Of a stretch of 64,000 nucleotides of DNA, positions 34,761-43,087 are shown piece after piece. The position numbers and the translations under genes were made by a program. Numbering within the stretch: the stretch's first letter is position 1; every line of letters begins with the position of its first letter. The stretch comes from Hyphomicrobiales bacterium. GTDB taxonomy: Bacteria > Pseudomonadota > Alphaproteobacteria > Rhizobiales > Rhizobiaceae. The stretch spans positions 36,027 through 100,026 of the forward strand of contig JAJFHT010000285.1 in the NCBI GenBank assembly GCA_021775495.1, written 5' to 3'. The notes below the pieces were generated by a model. It ran no database searches. It was not told where the DNA came from and saw only the letters and a list, made by a program, of their open reading frames with translations.

Positions 34761-35849
34761 TCAACCAATGTCGATTGAAAGTCGGCCATTCTCGTCCGGA
34801 GCGGGAAAGACGGCGTGATAGGACCAGAGACTGGAAAGGAGCCGGCTTTTCCATTTTCTGGCACTCGGTTGATCGTAATTGAAATAGATCACCTTTTCCC
34901 GGTTAGGGTCTGCTTTCAGCAGCCTTGCGATGGTCTCGGCGTCAGGGTGTTTGTGCCGTCTGGTGCCGTTGGTCGAAAATGCGAACCGGGTGCAGTCGAT
35001 CATCCGGAAAAACTCCGGCGAGGTGTTTGCTTTGGACCCATGATGGCAGACCTTCAGAAGGTCCAGCCGGTACGTCCCTCCCTCTGCATCGGCCAAGGGC
35101 CGCAACGCCGCCTCCAGCACCTCCGAATGGGCATCGGCGGCCAGCAGCACGCGTTTGCCTTCAAATTCGGCGACAAAGGCAATAGACGCGCCATTGGCTT
35201 CGGCGTCGTCGCGCTTATAGGGAGTTGCGGCAAGCGTATCGACATCCGGCGCACCCGAAAGCGGTTCAAAGATATCATCGAGCGGGTTTTCATCCTCATC
35301 CGGATCGAACGCCCGTATTCCGGCCCTTTCCAGATCCCGGTCCCAGACAGGTAGAAGATCGGCAAGTTCCCTGTCGCCGGGCGACAGCAATCGAAGGGTC
35401 AGACGGCCGGGCAGGGCGATGGGGGCGCCGGCTTCCAGGCTGTCTGTGGAGACAATACCACTGGCAAATTCTCCGTTCTGCGGCCATTGGAACTTGGCGA
35501 TTCCCCGCGCCAGTTTTTCGCCCTGGCGCGGGCCGAACGGCTCCACCCGCTGAAGCCGGTGATGCGCCTCTTCAAGCTGCGGGCGTGCGTTGTACCAAAG
35601 CCGCTTCGGCGTGAACGGCGGCGCGTCTTGCCGAACCATCGGGACGGCCCCTGCAATATGGTCGGCGTCGACATGTGACATGACGAACAGTTCGATCTGC
35701 CCCAGGTCAGCCAAGATGGGATGAACGGATTTCCAGGTTTTTCCGCGCCCGAGATCAACAAAAAGATGGTGGAGAGTATCGGTCTCTCCCCAGCTGAGTT
35801 GAATGCAATCGCCGTCGAGCGCCGGATGCATGGTCATTTTGAAAACCAT
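34761..35849 (-). CDS. ComEC/Rec2-type metallo-beta-lactamase-fold protein, third gene of the caspase operon
   Basis: A 362-residue soluble MBL-fold protein. The metal motif HVDADH (His59, Asp61, Asp63, His64), a later Asp239 in LLAADAHSE and LKVCHHGSKANTS (His269/His270) match the ComEC/Rec2 C-terminal nuclease domain, as does HKHPD at 299-303. It lacks ComEC's membrane channel. An acidic insert (FDPDEDENPLDDIFE, 181-195) is unusual. Its ATG shares one base with the stop of the unassigned middle gene (TGATG), so it is translationally coupled. It could be a nuclease or phosphodiesterase effector of the module. Confidence 0.85.
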   Translation of the reverse strand: MVFKMTMHPALDGDCIQLSWGETDTLHHLFVDLGRGKTWKSVHPILADLGQIELFVMSHVDADHIAGAVPMVRQDAPPFTPKRLWYNARPQLEEAHHRLQRVEPFGPRQGEKLARGIAKFQWPQNGEFASGIVSTDSLEAGAPIALPGRLTLRLLSPGDRELADLLPVWDRDLERAGIRAFDPDEDENPLDDIFEPLSGAPDVDTLAATPYKRDDAEANGASIAFVAEFEGKRVLLAADAHSEVLEAALRPLADAEGGTYRLDLLKVCHHGSKANTSPEFFRMIDCTRFAFSTNGTRRHKHPDAETIARLLKADPNREKVIYFNYDQPSARKWKSRLLSSLWSYHAVFPAPDENGRLSIDIG

Positions 35850-37219
35850 CAGTTGGACCCTGACAGCCGAATGACAGTGAACGGTTGAGATGGATCGACC
35901 CGTGTTGTCAGTCGCGAGATGTGTTTCAGTGCCGCATCATCCTCCAATTGCGAAAAGCCCAATGTCAGCATGCGGAAGGTGGCTGCGAAATAGGGAATGC
36001 CGCGATTGAGGCCTTCCTCGAGCCGTGCCCGGCCCTCGTCATACTGTCCGAGTTGCAGCAGCCTGAAACCGAGAAGAACGGCGCCATCAGGTAGCGCGGG
36101 GAACCAGTTGGCCAGATTTTCCAGCCATTGATCCCAATGCTGCAGGCCGGGATCACGTGATGTTGAAACCAGGACCAGGCCACCAAGCACGGCGGAAAGG
36201 GGTCCCTTGGACTTTCCGTAAAGCGCGTCCTCGGGTGACTCGCGGCCAAACACGTCCGGAGCCAGTTCGCCAGCCTCCTCCAAGCGGCCGGAGGCGACGA
36301 ATTCCAGCAGGCCTCCCCAGCGCCGGTCTTGCACGCTGACCACTGTGCGGCCTGGTTGCTCGCGATTGATCGGACTTGGATTGGCGCGGTCGTAAAGCAG
36401 CCGGATACCTTCCGAAGGTTGAGGCAATACCATCCCCCACCAGCCCCATGGCACTGAGACGAGATCACGCTGACCCTGTCGGTCAAACAGCATCCAGCGC
36501 GGAAAGCGTTGCTGCACGTCATCGGGTAACTGGTCACCACGCAACGCCTGCACCAGGTTCCAGCCATCCTCTTCGTTGGGCATCGTCGGTGTCCAAAGAC
36601 AATATTCCTCATCGAAAATCGGATTCTGCCAGTCGGTGATCACCGGCGGTGCGGTTTCGTCAATCGTGTCGGAAAACAATTGCCAGGCATCCCCGGCAAC
36701 CGGAAGTTCGGATGAGAATACGGCTGGAATATCACCCCTCCGGTTGAAGAGATCCGCTTCATGTTCATAGACGGAGTTAAGCGCCTTTATCGAAACCAAC
36801 TGGTCGAAGGTTCCACCCGCGGGCTCGGGCACATTCCGCACCCGCCGGTTGGGGTCGTTCCGCACAACGCCTGAAAATTGCTGCCAGCCCAGATATTCGT
36901 GCGGCGATACTGGCAGGTCGATGATTTCGGATCTTGTCACACCTGGCACGATATCGACTTCGCGTTCAATGTCGCCGCCGCGCGGCAGGCGAATGGTGAT
37001 GCCGTAACGGCCGCCGGAAGGAAGATCGAATTGCGTAAAATCAGCGCCTTCATACTCCGGAGAATCACTGCCCCAGACCGCAACGGGTCTGGTTTCGTGC
37101 CACATCGGACGGACCTGTTGGCCATCGGCTCCCAGCAAAAGCCGCAGTTCTGCGACCGCCCCGACTTCAAGGCGACCCTCGGCAAGAGGCTGGACAAGTT
37201 TGAGCTGCAATCCGGTCAT
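35849..37219 (-). CDS. Unassigned protein, middle gene of the caspase operon
   Basis: A 456-residue protein I could not place in a named family. Residues 1-95 are beta-rich (LQLKLVQPLAEGRLEVG, then YGITIRLPRGGDIEREVDIV), like a small Ig-type or beta-sandwich domain. Residues 100-300 are mixed, with many Trp/Pro. Residues 325-445 form a helical, TPR-like domain (KGPLSAVLGGLVLV, WLENLANWFPALPDGAVLLG, YDEGRARLEEGLNRGIPYF) resembling a repeat domain I recall beside bacterial caspases. It overlaps the caspase gene by ATGA and the MBL gene by one base. A sensor, adaptor or caspase substrate role is inference. Confidence 0.75.
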   Translation of the reverse strand: MTGLQLKLVQPLAEGRLEVGAVAELRLLLGADGQQVRPMWHETRPVAVWGSDSPEYEGADFTQFDLPSGGRYGITIRLPRGGDIEREVDIVPGVTRSEIIDLPVSPHEYLGWQQFSGVVRNDPNRRVRNVPEPAGGTFDQLVSIKALNSVYEHEADLFNRRGDIPAVFSSELPVAGDAWQLFSDTIDETAPPVITDWQNPIFDEEYCLWTPTMPNEEDGWNLVQALRGDQLPDDVQQRFPRWMLFDRQGQRDLVSVPWGWWGMVLPQPSEGIRLLYDRANPSPINREQPGRTVVSVQDRRWGGLLEFVASGRLEEAGELAPDVFGRESPEDALYGKSKGPLSAVLGGLVLVSTSRDPGLQHWDQWLENLANWFPALPDGAVLLGFRLLQLGQYDEGRARLEEGLNRGIPYFAATFRMLTLGFSQLEDDAALKHISRLTTRVDPSQPFTVIRLSGSN

Positions 37220-38388
37220 GGCAGCACATCCAGTCTGACATAGGTCACCGGGCGCGCTAGTGTACGTTTAACCGGAGCGGCATGCGGCGGTTGCGGATTG
37301 AGGGTAGCTGAAAACTCCCATTCGCCCGGTGGCAGGTCGAAAACGCAGCAGGCCATCTCATCGGACTGATCGGCACGTTTCGACTGGGCCGGTCCACCGC
37401 CATTGACCGCGAGACAATCCAGTTCGGCATCCGGCCATGCACTCGGATCGGACAGGGTGATGAATGACTTCGTGGATGTTGGCGGGTCTATCTGGTTGAA
37501 CTCGAAATTCGTCGCTTCCAGTGCATTGGGAACGGTCTTGCTCCGCATCTCTGCCGGCAGGCGATATTCGATCAACCGGTCCACCGCATTCAGGATCAGT
37601 GACGTTGTGGCGATCCACGGTCCGGTCTGGTCTTCCGGTGCGGCAAAACGAACGGCATCGAGGAAAGAAGTGGCAAATACACTGGGACGATTCTGCTGAC
37701 CGAACGCCATCTCGCCCTCGATTGTCGGGAACAGGATGCATTGCCGCGCCACGTCACCATGGCGGCGGCTTCCCGGCGGGATCGACAGGATACGTGAGCC
37801 GATGTCGGGTTCGTTCCGATACAGGCCATCCGCCCTGGTCCGGCAGCAGTCGAGCAGGAAAAGCTGCCGGTCGGCGGTTGCGTTTTTGAGTGTCCCGCGC
37901 AGTTTGTCGAATTCGATGGCGCCGTCATAGCCGTCAGTCGAACTACCAAAATCGGAAAGCAGCAAGGCAGCCTTCTGGCCAAGTGATACACCGTGGCCGC
38001 AGAAATAGAAGACGGCCATGTTTTCATCATGGCTCTGAAGCCGATTGGCCCAGTGGCCCGCTGCTTTCTTGATGGCGGCAATATCGGCTTCGGGAAGAGT
38101 TAGGGGGGGTCCGCTTCCTGGGGGGGTGTATCCCTGGGCCGACTCTTCCGAAAGGCAAAACGACAGGCTGCCAAGCGGGCAGTCAGGATTGTCGAATTCC
38201 GTCAGAAACCAGTTTGCGATAGCACGCGCGGATTCAGCGGGAGAGCTGAGTTGAGCCAGGTCTCCTGCGATCAGCGTCTCGTTCTTGTCCCGGCCGAAAT
38301 CATATCGCCCGACACCGACAATGAAGACGTGAGTCGCCGGTGTGGAGGAAAGACTCTGGTTCTCAAATACAAGTGCCTCGTCCTGCAT
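37216..38388 (-). CDS. Caspase-like cysteine peptidase (C14 family), first gene of the operon
   Basis: A 390-residue protein. The caspase fold starts after an N-terminal tail (ATHVFIVGVGRYDFG) and carries the His-Cys dyad: His132 in VFYFCGHGVSLGQ and Cys182 in QLFLLDCCRTRA. The domain runs to about residue 280. The C-terminal 305-390 is beta-rich (FDLPPGEWEFSATL), possibly an Ig-like module. There is no signal peptide or membrane segment, so it acts in the cytoplasm. Prokaryotic caspase homologues usually cleave after Arg or Lys and often serve in regulated cell death. It is upstream of, and coupled to, the middle protein and the MBL protein. Confidence 0.87.
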   Translation of the reverse strand: MQDEALVFENQSLSSTPATHVFIVGVGRYDFGRDKNETLIAGDLAQLSSPAESARAIANWFLTEFDNPDCPLGSLSFCLSEESAQGYTPPGSGPPLTLPEADIAAIKKAAGHWANRLQSHDENMAVFYFCGHGVSLGQKAALLLSDFGSSTDGYDGAIEFDKLRGTLKNATADRQLFLLDCCRTRADGLYRNEPDIGSRILSIPPGSRRHGDVARQCILFPTIEGEMAFGQQNRPSVFATSFLDAVRFAAPEDQTGPWIATTSLILNAVDRLIEYRLPAEMRSKTVPNALEATNFEFNQIDPPTSTKSFITLSDPSAWPDAELDCLAVNGGGPAQSKRADQSDEMACCVFDLPPGEWEFSATLNPQPPHAAPVKRTLARPVTYVRLDVLP

Positions 38389-38740
38389 GAGCCGGGTCCA
38401 TTACTTCCATTTGCCCAAAGAAACCGCCAAGGTTCATCTTCTCTGTCGACACGGATGGCGTCAAGTATATCCGTCCGAATTCTATGAGTGCTCGCAATTT
38501 TCTTAAAGACGAGGCAAAAGATTCCGTGCGGTTGAGGCATTATTGATTCAAAATTAGATGTGTTTTGAGATTGTTTTGGAAATCTGATCAACGCCCAACC
38601 CAAGTTGTGCGTTGGTGCACAGGCATGAGTGTGTAATTGGCGAATGGGCGGTCGCTTACGCACATGGTAAAATCATCCTCCGATTGGGGATCGGCACCTC
38701 CGGTTCCCGCTGCGGTTTCCCTTTCAAAAAGGAATGAGCC
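38389..38740. other. Intergenic region with promoters of the caspase operon and a small lipoprotein gene
   Basis: About 350 bases between two diverging genes. It contains AT-rich patches (around 38480-38580) unlike the surrounding GC-rich genes, fitting promoter sequence. A frame across 38271-38663 on the minus strand has no motif and overlaps the caspase gene; it is not called. No clear operator palindrome was found. Confidence 0.4.
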
Positions 38741-38887
38741 ATGCGCAATTCGATGATTGGACGGATCGGGAGCCTGGTCATGGTGCTGCTGTTCGTCTCG
38801 GCCTGCACGACCAGTAGTGTCCTGACCGTTCACGAGGCCGGCAACTACACAGCCAATGTCAATCCTTATGGCAGTTCTGGTCAATAA
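38741..38887 (+). CDS. 48-residue predicted lipoprotein
   Basis: The ATG at 38741 follows AAAAAGGAATGAGCC, a good ribosome site. The product has a basic N-terminus, a hydrophobic stretch (LVMVLLFVSA) and a lipobox ending at Cys22 (FVSAC), so signal peptidase II processing would leave a 27-residue lipopeptide (CTTSSVLTV onward, ending GSSGQ). It diverges from the caspase operon. Homology and function are unknown; small envelope lipoproteins of this size are common in alphaproteobacteria. Confidence 0.6.
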   Translation: MRNSMIGRIGSLVMVLLFVSACTTSSVLTVHEAGNYTANVNPYGSSGQ

Positions 38888-38907
38888 GTAGCTGCCGGGT
38901 TTTCAGG

Positions 38908-40884
38908 TCAGATCGCCAGACCGGCCTTCCGACCTTCGTAGAAGGCATAAGGGGCCAGGCGAGGTGCGGCGCAGTCGCCGACAATGCGAACGTCAAGATC
39001 GCTGAGTTCGCCGGCCAGCGTGTTGAATGCCTCGTTGGTTGTCGACATGACGAGGCTGCTTGCCTCGATGTCCTCTTCACTGCCATCGAGCATCGAGCGG
39101 AGGGTGGCTCGATCTCCATGCCATCGTGCCACGATGCTCTCGGTGATCATTCTTACGCCGAGGCGGGATAGCCGTACCCGCAGGGGGAAGTCGGCCGATG
39201 TCCGGGCGATCTCCTTGCCGATGAAGGCGTCGCAGCTCACCAGCGTCACCTGTTTGCCCTGTTCGGCAAGATGCCATGCGGTTCCAAGCCCGCGCCAGTT
39301 TCCGCCCTCGTCATAAACGATAACCGCGTTGCCCAACTGCGCCTCGCGGCGCATCACGTCTTCGGGCGACCAGACCCTTCCGTTTTCCAGGCCCGGTAAT
39401 TCAGGTTCCACAGGCAGCCAGCGCTGCCGCGCCTGGGGGTCGGGCAGTGAACCGGTGGCCAGTACGACGATGTCGGCTTTGGCCGCGCGCACGTCGCTGG
39501 CTTCCATGAATGTGTGCAAGCGAAGCTTGACCTGCAGTTTTTGAAACTGGCGCTCATACCAGTCCAACAGGTCGAGGATCTGCGCCCGGCGCGGTTGCTG
39601 GCCCGCAAGCCGGAACTGTCCGCCAAGGTCCCCGGTTGCTTCCGCGATCTCGACCTGATGGCCGCGTTCGGCAGCGACCCGCGCTGCCTCCAGTCCGGCA
39701 GGACCCGCGCCGACAACCAGGACGCGCTTCGGCGCACCGGATGTCTCGAACCGGTCGCCACTCCATTCCCATTCACGGCCGACCGACGGATTGACCAGGC
39801 ATGAAATCCAGTAGTCCCGCGACCGACGGCCCCAGCACATCTGGTTGCACGAGATACAGCCGCGAACATCCTCCGCGCGGCCTTCAAGCGTTTTGTTTGC
39901 CAGGTGCGGGTCGGCGATCTGGCCGCGCACGATCGATACCAGGTCGGCTTCGCCCGATGCGATGACCTGTTCGGCATTGTCAGGGGTGCGGACGTGGCTT
40001 TCGGCTTGGATTTTCGCGTGTGTCACGGCTTTTTTGAGAGCGGCTGTGATCGGTGTTGTCAGCTTTTCGCCGTGAACGAATGTCGGCATCAGCTTGTCGA
40101 AATCCAGATATCCGCCCGAGCCGCAGGTAACATAATCAAGATGTCCGGTGGCATCGTGCAGGGCGACGATCTCCGTCAGCTCTTCGGCCGCAAGCAACAC
40201 ACCGCCGGCATCGGAAAAGCTGATGGACATGCCGACGATGAAATCGTCTCCACATTCCGACCGGGTGCGCTCCAGAATGGTGCGCGACAGGCGCGTTCGG
40301 TTTTCAAGTGAGCCACCCCATTTGTCGTCGCGCGTGTTGGACCAGGGCGTCCAGAACTGTTCCAGCAACGAATGATAGGCTGCCCAGATCTCTACACCGT
40401 CGAAGCCGGATTGCCGGCAACGTACGGCCGCTGCGACGAAGGCGTCTATCATCTCGTCGATTTCGCCGGCCGACATCGCATGGCTGCCGTCGCTGTCATG
40501 ATAGGATGGCCGGCCGGAAGGCGACCAGTGCGGCATGTAGGACAGGTCGGAATCGCCATGCTGGCCGACATGGTAAAGCTGCTGCAGCACCACCGCGCCC
40601 GCTTCCTGGCAGGGTTCAACGATCTTGCGGAAGGCCGGGATCACCGCGTCGTCGCCGGGGCGAAAATTTCCACGCGTGAGAACGGCGGTCGGATGCACCG
40701 GCATCGGTTCGGCGACGATCATGCCTGCCCCGCCCAGCGCGCGTTCCAGCAGATAGGCACCGAAACGCTCCCCCGGCAGGCCTTCCACGCTCATATTGGC
40801 GGTGTGAGCACCGAAGGTGATGCGGTTTCGCAGGGTTTTTCCGCGCATTTCGAGCGGTTGCATCAGATGAGGATGTGCGGTCAT
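38908..40884 (-). CDS. NADH:flavin oxidoreductase with iron-sulfur and FAD domains (2,4-dienoyl-CoA reductase / TMADH-like)
   Basis: A 658-residue three-part flavoenzyme. An FMN TIM barrel of the Old Yellow Enzyme type (residues 5-330; HVGQHGDSD, FDGVEIWAAYHSLLEQFW, SIVRGQIADP) is followed by a 4Fe-4S site (CISCNQMCWGRRSRDYWISC) and an FAD/NAD(P) domain with VLVVGAGPAGLEAARVAAERG near residue 390. The layout matches dienoyl-CoA reductase and the dehydrogenases/demethylases of trimethylamine, histamine and N-methylproline. The barrel lets me exclude a plain FAD disulfide reductase. The divergent AraC and MBL genes nearby do not identify the substrate. Confidence 0.9.
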   Translation of the reverse strand: MTAHPHLMQPLEMRGKTLRNRITFGAHTANMSVEGLPGERFGAYLLERALGGAGMIVAEPMPVHPTAVLTRGNFRPGDDAVIPAFRKIVEPCQEAGAVVLQQLYHVGQHGDSDLSYMPHWSPSGRPSYHDSDGSHAMSAGEIDEMIDAFVAAAVRCRQSGFDGVEIWAAYHSLLEQFWTPWSNTRDDKWGGSLENRTRLSRTILERTRSECGDDFIVGMSISFSDAGGVLLAAEELTEIVALHDATGHLDYVTCGSGGYLDFDKLMPTFVHGEKLTTPITAALKKAVTHAKIQAESHVRTPDNAEQVIASGEADLVSIVRGQIADPHLANKTLEGRAEDVRGCISCNQMCWGRRSRDYWISCLVNPSVGREWEWSGDRFETSGAPKRVLVVGAGPAGLEAARVAAERGHQVEIAEATGDLGGQFRLAGQQPRRAQILDLLDWYERQFQKLQVKLRLHTFMEASDVRAAKADIVVLATGSLPDPQARQRWLPVEPELPGLENGRVWSPEDVMRREAQLGNAVIVYDEGGNWRGLGTAWHLAEQGKQVTLVSCDAFIGKEIARTSADFPLRVRLSRLGVRMITESIVARWHGDRATLRSMLDGSEEDIEASSLVMSTTNEAFNTLAGELSDLDVRIVGDCAAPRLAPYAFYEGRKAGLAI

Positions 40885-40960
40885 GGATTTACTGACCCTG
40901 CCGTTTCGAATTCATAATTCGTCGCAGGAAATCATCCTTGTCGCAACAATTCTGTGCGGA

Positions 40961-41902
40961 TTACGCCATGACCTTGTCCACCGGCGAAGACTGGCCTTTT
41001 CGCACTTTCCCGGGCGTATCGCCGAACCTGCGTTTGAAGGCCCTTACAAAAGCGGCATCCGAGCGATAGCCGACCCGGTTGACAATGTCGGACAGCGACA
41101 GCTCGGTTTGCAGCAGCAGCCGGCGCGCTTTCAGCATCCGCCACTCGGTCAGATAGGACGCCGGCGGTGTTCCCATGACCTCGCGAAATCGCACGGCAAA
41201 CGACGTACGAGACATGCCGGCAACCCGCGCCAGGGCCATCAGGTCGAGATCGGGTCTGGGATTTTGATGAATATGACGAAGCGCGCGTGACAGACGCGGA
41301 TCATTGACCGTTGCCAGAACGCCCTTTTCCGGCCGGTTGTCGATCATCCAGTTTCGCAACATGCTGACGAACAGCACCTCGCCCATACGGTCAGCGATCG
41401 CAGTGCCGCCGGGGTTGTTGTCGCTGGTTTCCGTGGTGATCAGGTCGACGATGGTCCGGAACCTTTGCGCCCCTTCATTGCCGAAAACGTCGCGGACGAC
41501 CAGGACTTCCGGCAGTTCCTTGAAGAACGGGTGGTCAAACGTCCCGTCCCATTCGAAATGTCCGCACAGCATGCGCGTGCCGCCGGGAACAGGTTCGGTT
41601 TTGTCCTGGCTCATCAACCGGCCCATCATTTCGGGGCCGGGCACCGGTTCGGTTTCCGGGCTGTCGAGCATTTGATGTTGCGCCCCGTGCGGCAGAAGGA
41701 TGGCGTCTCCCGCCTGCAGGGGGATTTCCACGTTGCCGCGCCGGATCACGCATCTGCCTTCCAGGACCATGTGCAGCGGACCGTTGGCTGTCGCGGGAAT
41801 GTCCATTCCCCATGGCGGCGGCATGTCCTTGACGAAATAGATGCACGCCTTGAGATGGACCATCCGCAAAATATCACTCAGGGCATCGCCCGGATCAGTC
41901 AT
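40961..41902 (-). CDS. AraC-family regulator with N-terminal cupin
   Basis: A 313-residue regulator. The N-terminal cupin (about 5-140) contains VIRRGNVEIPLQAGDAILLPHG, typical of the cupin_6 subgroup. The C-terminal 215-305 is a double helix-turn-helix: LDLMALARVAGMSRTSFAVRFREVMG and LSLSDIVNRVGYRSDAAFVRAFKRRFG. The ATG at 41902 has GGAGAC upstream and starts like other members; a frame reaching 42052 would invade the divergent promoter. It faces away from the MBL hydrolase gene and is its likely regulator. Confidence 0.9.
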   Translation of the reverse strand: MTDPGDALSDILRMVHLKACIYFVKDMPPPWGMDIPATANGPLHMVLEGRCVIRRGNVEIPLQAGDAILLPHGAQHQMLDSPETEPVPGPEMMGRLMSQDKTEPVPGGTRMLCGHFEWDGTFDHPFFKELPEVLVVRDVFGNEGAQRFRTIVDLITTETSDNNPGGTAIADRMGEVLFVSMLRNWMIDNRPEKGVLATVNDPRLSRALRHIHQNPRPDLDLMALARVAGMSRTSFAVRFREVMGTPPASYLTEWRMLKARRLLLQTELSLSDIVNRVGYRSDAAFVRAFKRRFGDTPGKVRKGQSSPVDKVMA

Positions 41903-42076
41903 CGCTATTGTCTCCGTTCGGTCTGACTGGATTGAAAGGCCCTTGCCGTGTGTTGCCAAGACAGCAGCTGCGGTTTTGAACGCAAAGTCAATTATCTTGA
42001 ACAAATGGACATTACGCGTTCGAAAATCGTCACGCATGATCGGCAGGTCCAATCGATTTTCAACCGGAGATGAACC

Positions 42077-43051
42077 ATGTCATACGACCTGTCGCTTTCC
42101 CGCCGTTCGCTTCTGGGCGGTGTCACTGCCGCCGCAGCTGCCTTGCCGTTTTTGAATGTTTCGCTGGCCGCTGCCGCAGAGCCCAATGCCAGCTCGCTTC
42201 GCGCGGTCCATCGCTTCCATATCGGTGCCATGCGGGTCACCGTTATCGATGACGCCCGTTTCACCTTTCCCGCACCGGCATTTGCCGCCAATCAGCCCGA
42301 GGGGACCATCGGGCCGTTTCTGGAGCGTTTCGGGCTTCCCACCGATTTTGCCAGCCTTCACATGCAGGTCACGCTGGTCGAGAGCGGCGCGCACAAGGTC
42401 CTGCTCGACACCGGCATGGGCGAAGTAACCTTTCCGGGCAATCAGCCGGACAATGGCCGGTTGATTGCGACACTGGCTGCCATCGGTATCTCCCCGGATG
42501 ATATCACGACGGTGATACTCAGCCATGGTCACCCGGATCATATCGGATCGTGCAGCAGCAACGGTGCGCCGGTGTTCAAGAACGCCAGCTACCATATTCC
42601 GCCGAATGAGCTGGAGTTCTGGACCCAGAAGCCGGGAACGGAAGAGTCCTTCCCGAACTTCATGCTCGGTGTCGGCAACGCGCAATTACTGCCGATCGGC
42701 GATCTGATCCGGCCCTACAAGGACGGCGATCAGATCGTCCCGGGGATCACCGCCGTCGCGGCGCCGGGTCATACGCTCGGTCACCATGCTTTCCTGTTGC
42801 AGGACGGCGAAGACAAATTGCTGCACTTGATGGATGCCGCGGTTCACTACCTAGTCGGTCCCGAGGAGCCCGACTGGGCGCTCGCCGTGGAAATGGACCA
42901 GCAGCTTGCCGCCGAGACCCGCCGTCGTCTGTTCAAGCAGGCAGCAGAGGAAAAGTTGCTGGTTGCGGGCTACCATTTTCCCTTCCCCGGTATTGGCCGT
43001 ATCGTCGACCAGGGACCCTCATGGCGGTTCGTGCCGATGCAGACGGCGTAA
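42077..43051 (+). CDS. Tat-exported metallo-beta-lactamase-fold hydrolase
   Basis: A 324-residue protein with a twin-arginine signal (SRRSLLGGVTAAAAALPFL, cleavage after AAAA near residue 35), so it folds in the cytoplasm and acts in the periplasm. The MBL core motif is ILSHGHPDHIG (HxHxDH), followed by the third-ligand GHTLGHH and LMDAAVHYL. The layout resembles N-acyl-homoserine-lactone lactonase-like and other MBL hydrolases with this signal, but the substrate is not determined by the sequence. The AraC regulator diverges from it, 174 bases away. Confidence 0.88.
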   Translation: MSYDLSLSRRSLLGGVTAAAAALPFLNVSLAAAAEPNASSLRAVHRFHIGAMRVTVIDDARFTFPAPAFAANQPEGTIGPFLERFGLPTDFASLHMQVTLVESGAHKVLLDTGMGEVTFPGNQPDNGRLIATLAAIGISPDDITTVILSHGHPDHIGSCSSNGAPVFKNASYHIPPNELEFWTQKPGTEESFPNFMLGVGNAQLLPIGDLIRPYKDGDQIVPGITAVAAPGHTLGHHAFLLQDGEDKLLHLMDAAVHYLVGPEEPDWALAVEMDQQLAAETRRRLFKQAAEEKLLVAGYHFPFPGIGRIVDQGPSWRFVPMQTA

Positions 43052-43061
43052 CGCCGAACCC

Positions 43062-43086
43062 CGGCCGGTGGGATTTCCGCCGGCCG
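43062..43086. terminator. Candidate bidirectional terminator hairpin
   Basis: CGGCCGG at 43062-43068 pairs with CCGGCCG at 43080-43086 around an 11-base loop, between the convergent MBL hydrolase and cytochrome bd genes that end 37 bases apart. There is no uridine run, so it may work as a strong stop or barrier rather than a textbook intrinsic terminator. Confidence 0.45.
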
Positions 43087-43087
43087 C

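Noticed and set aside
38271..38663. Leftward 130-residue frame upstream of the caspase gene
   Set aside because: It overlaps the caspase start, is rich in Arg/His/Pro without motifs and lacks a ribosome site.
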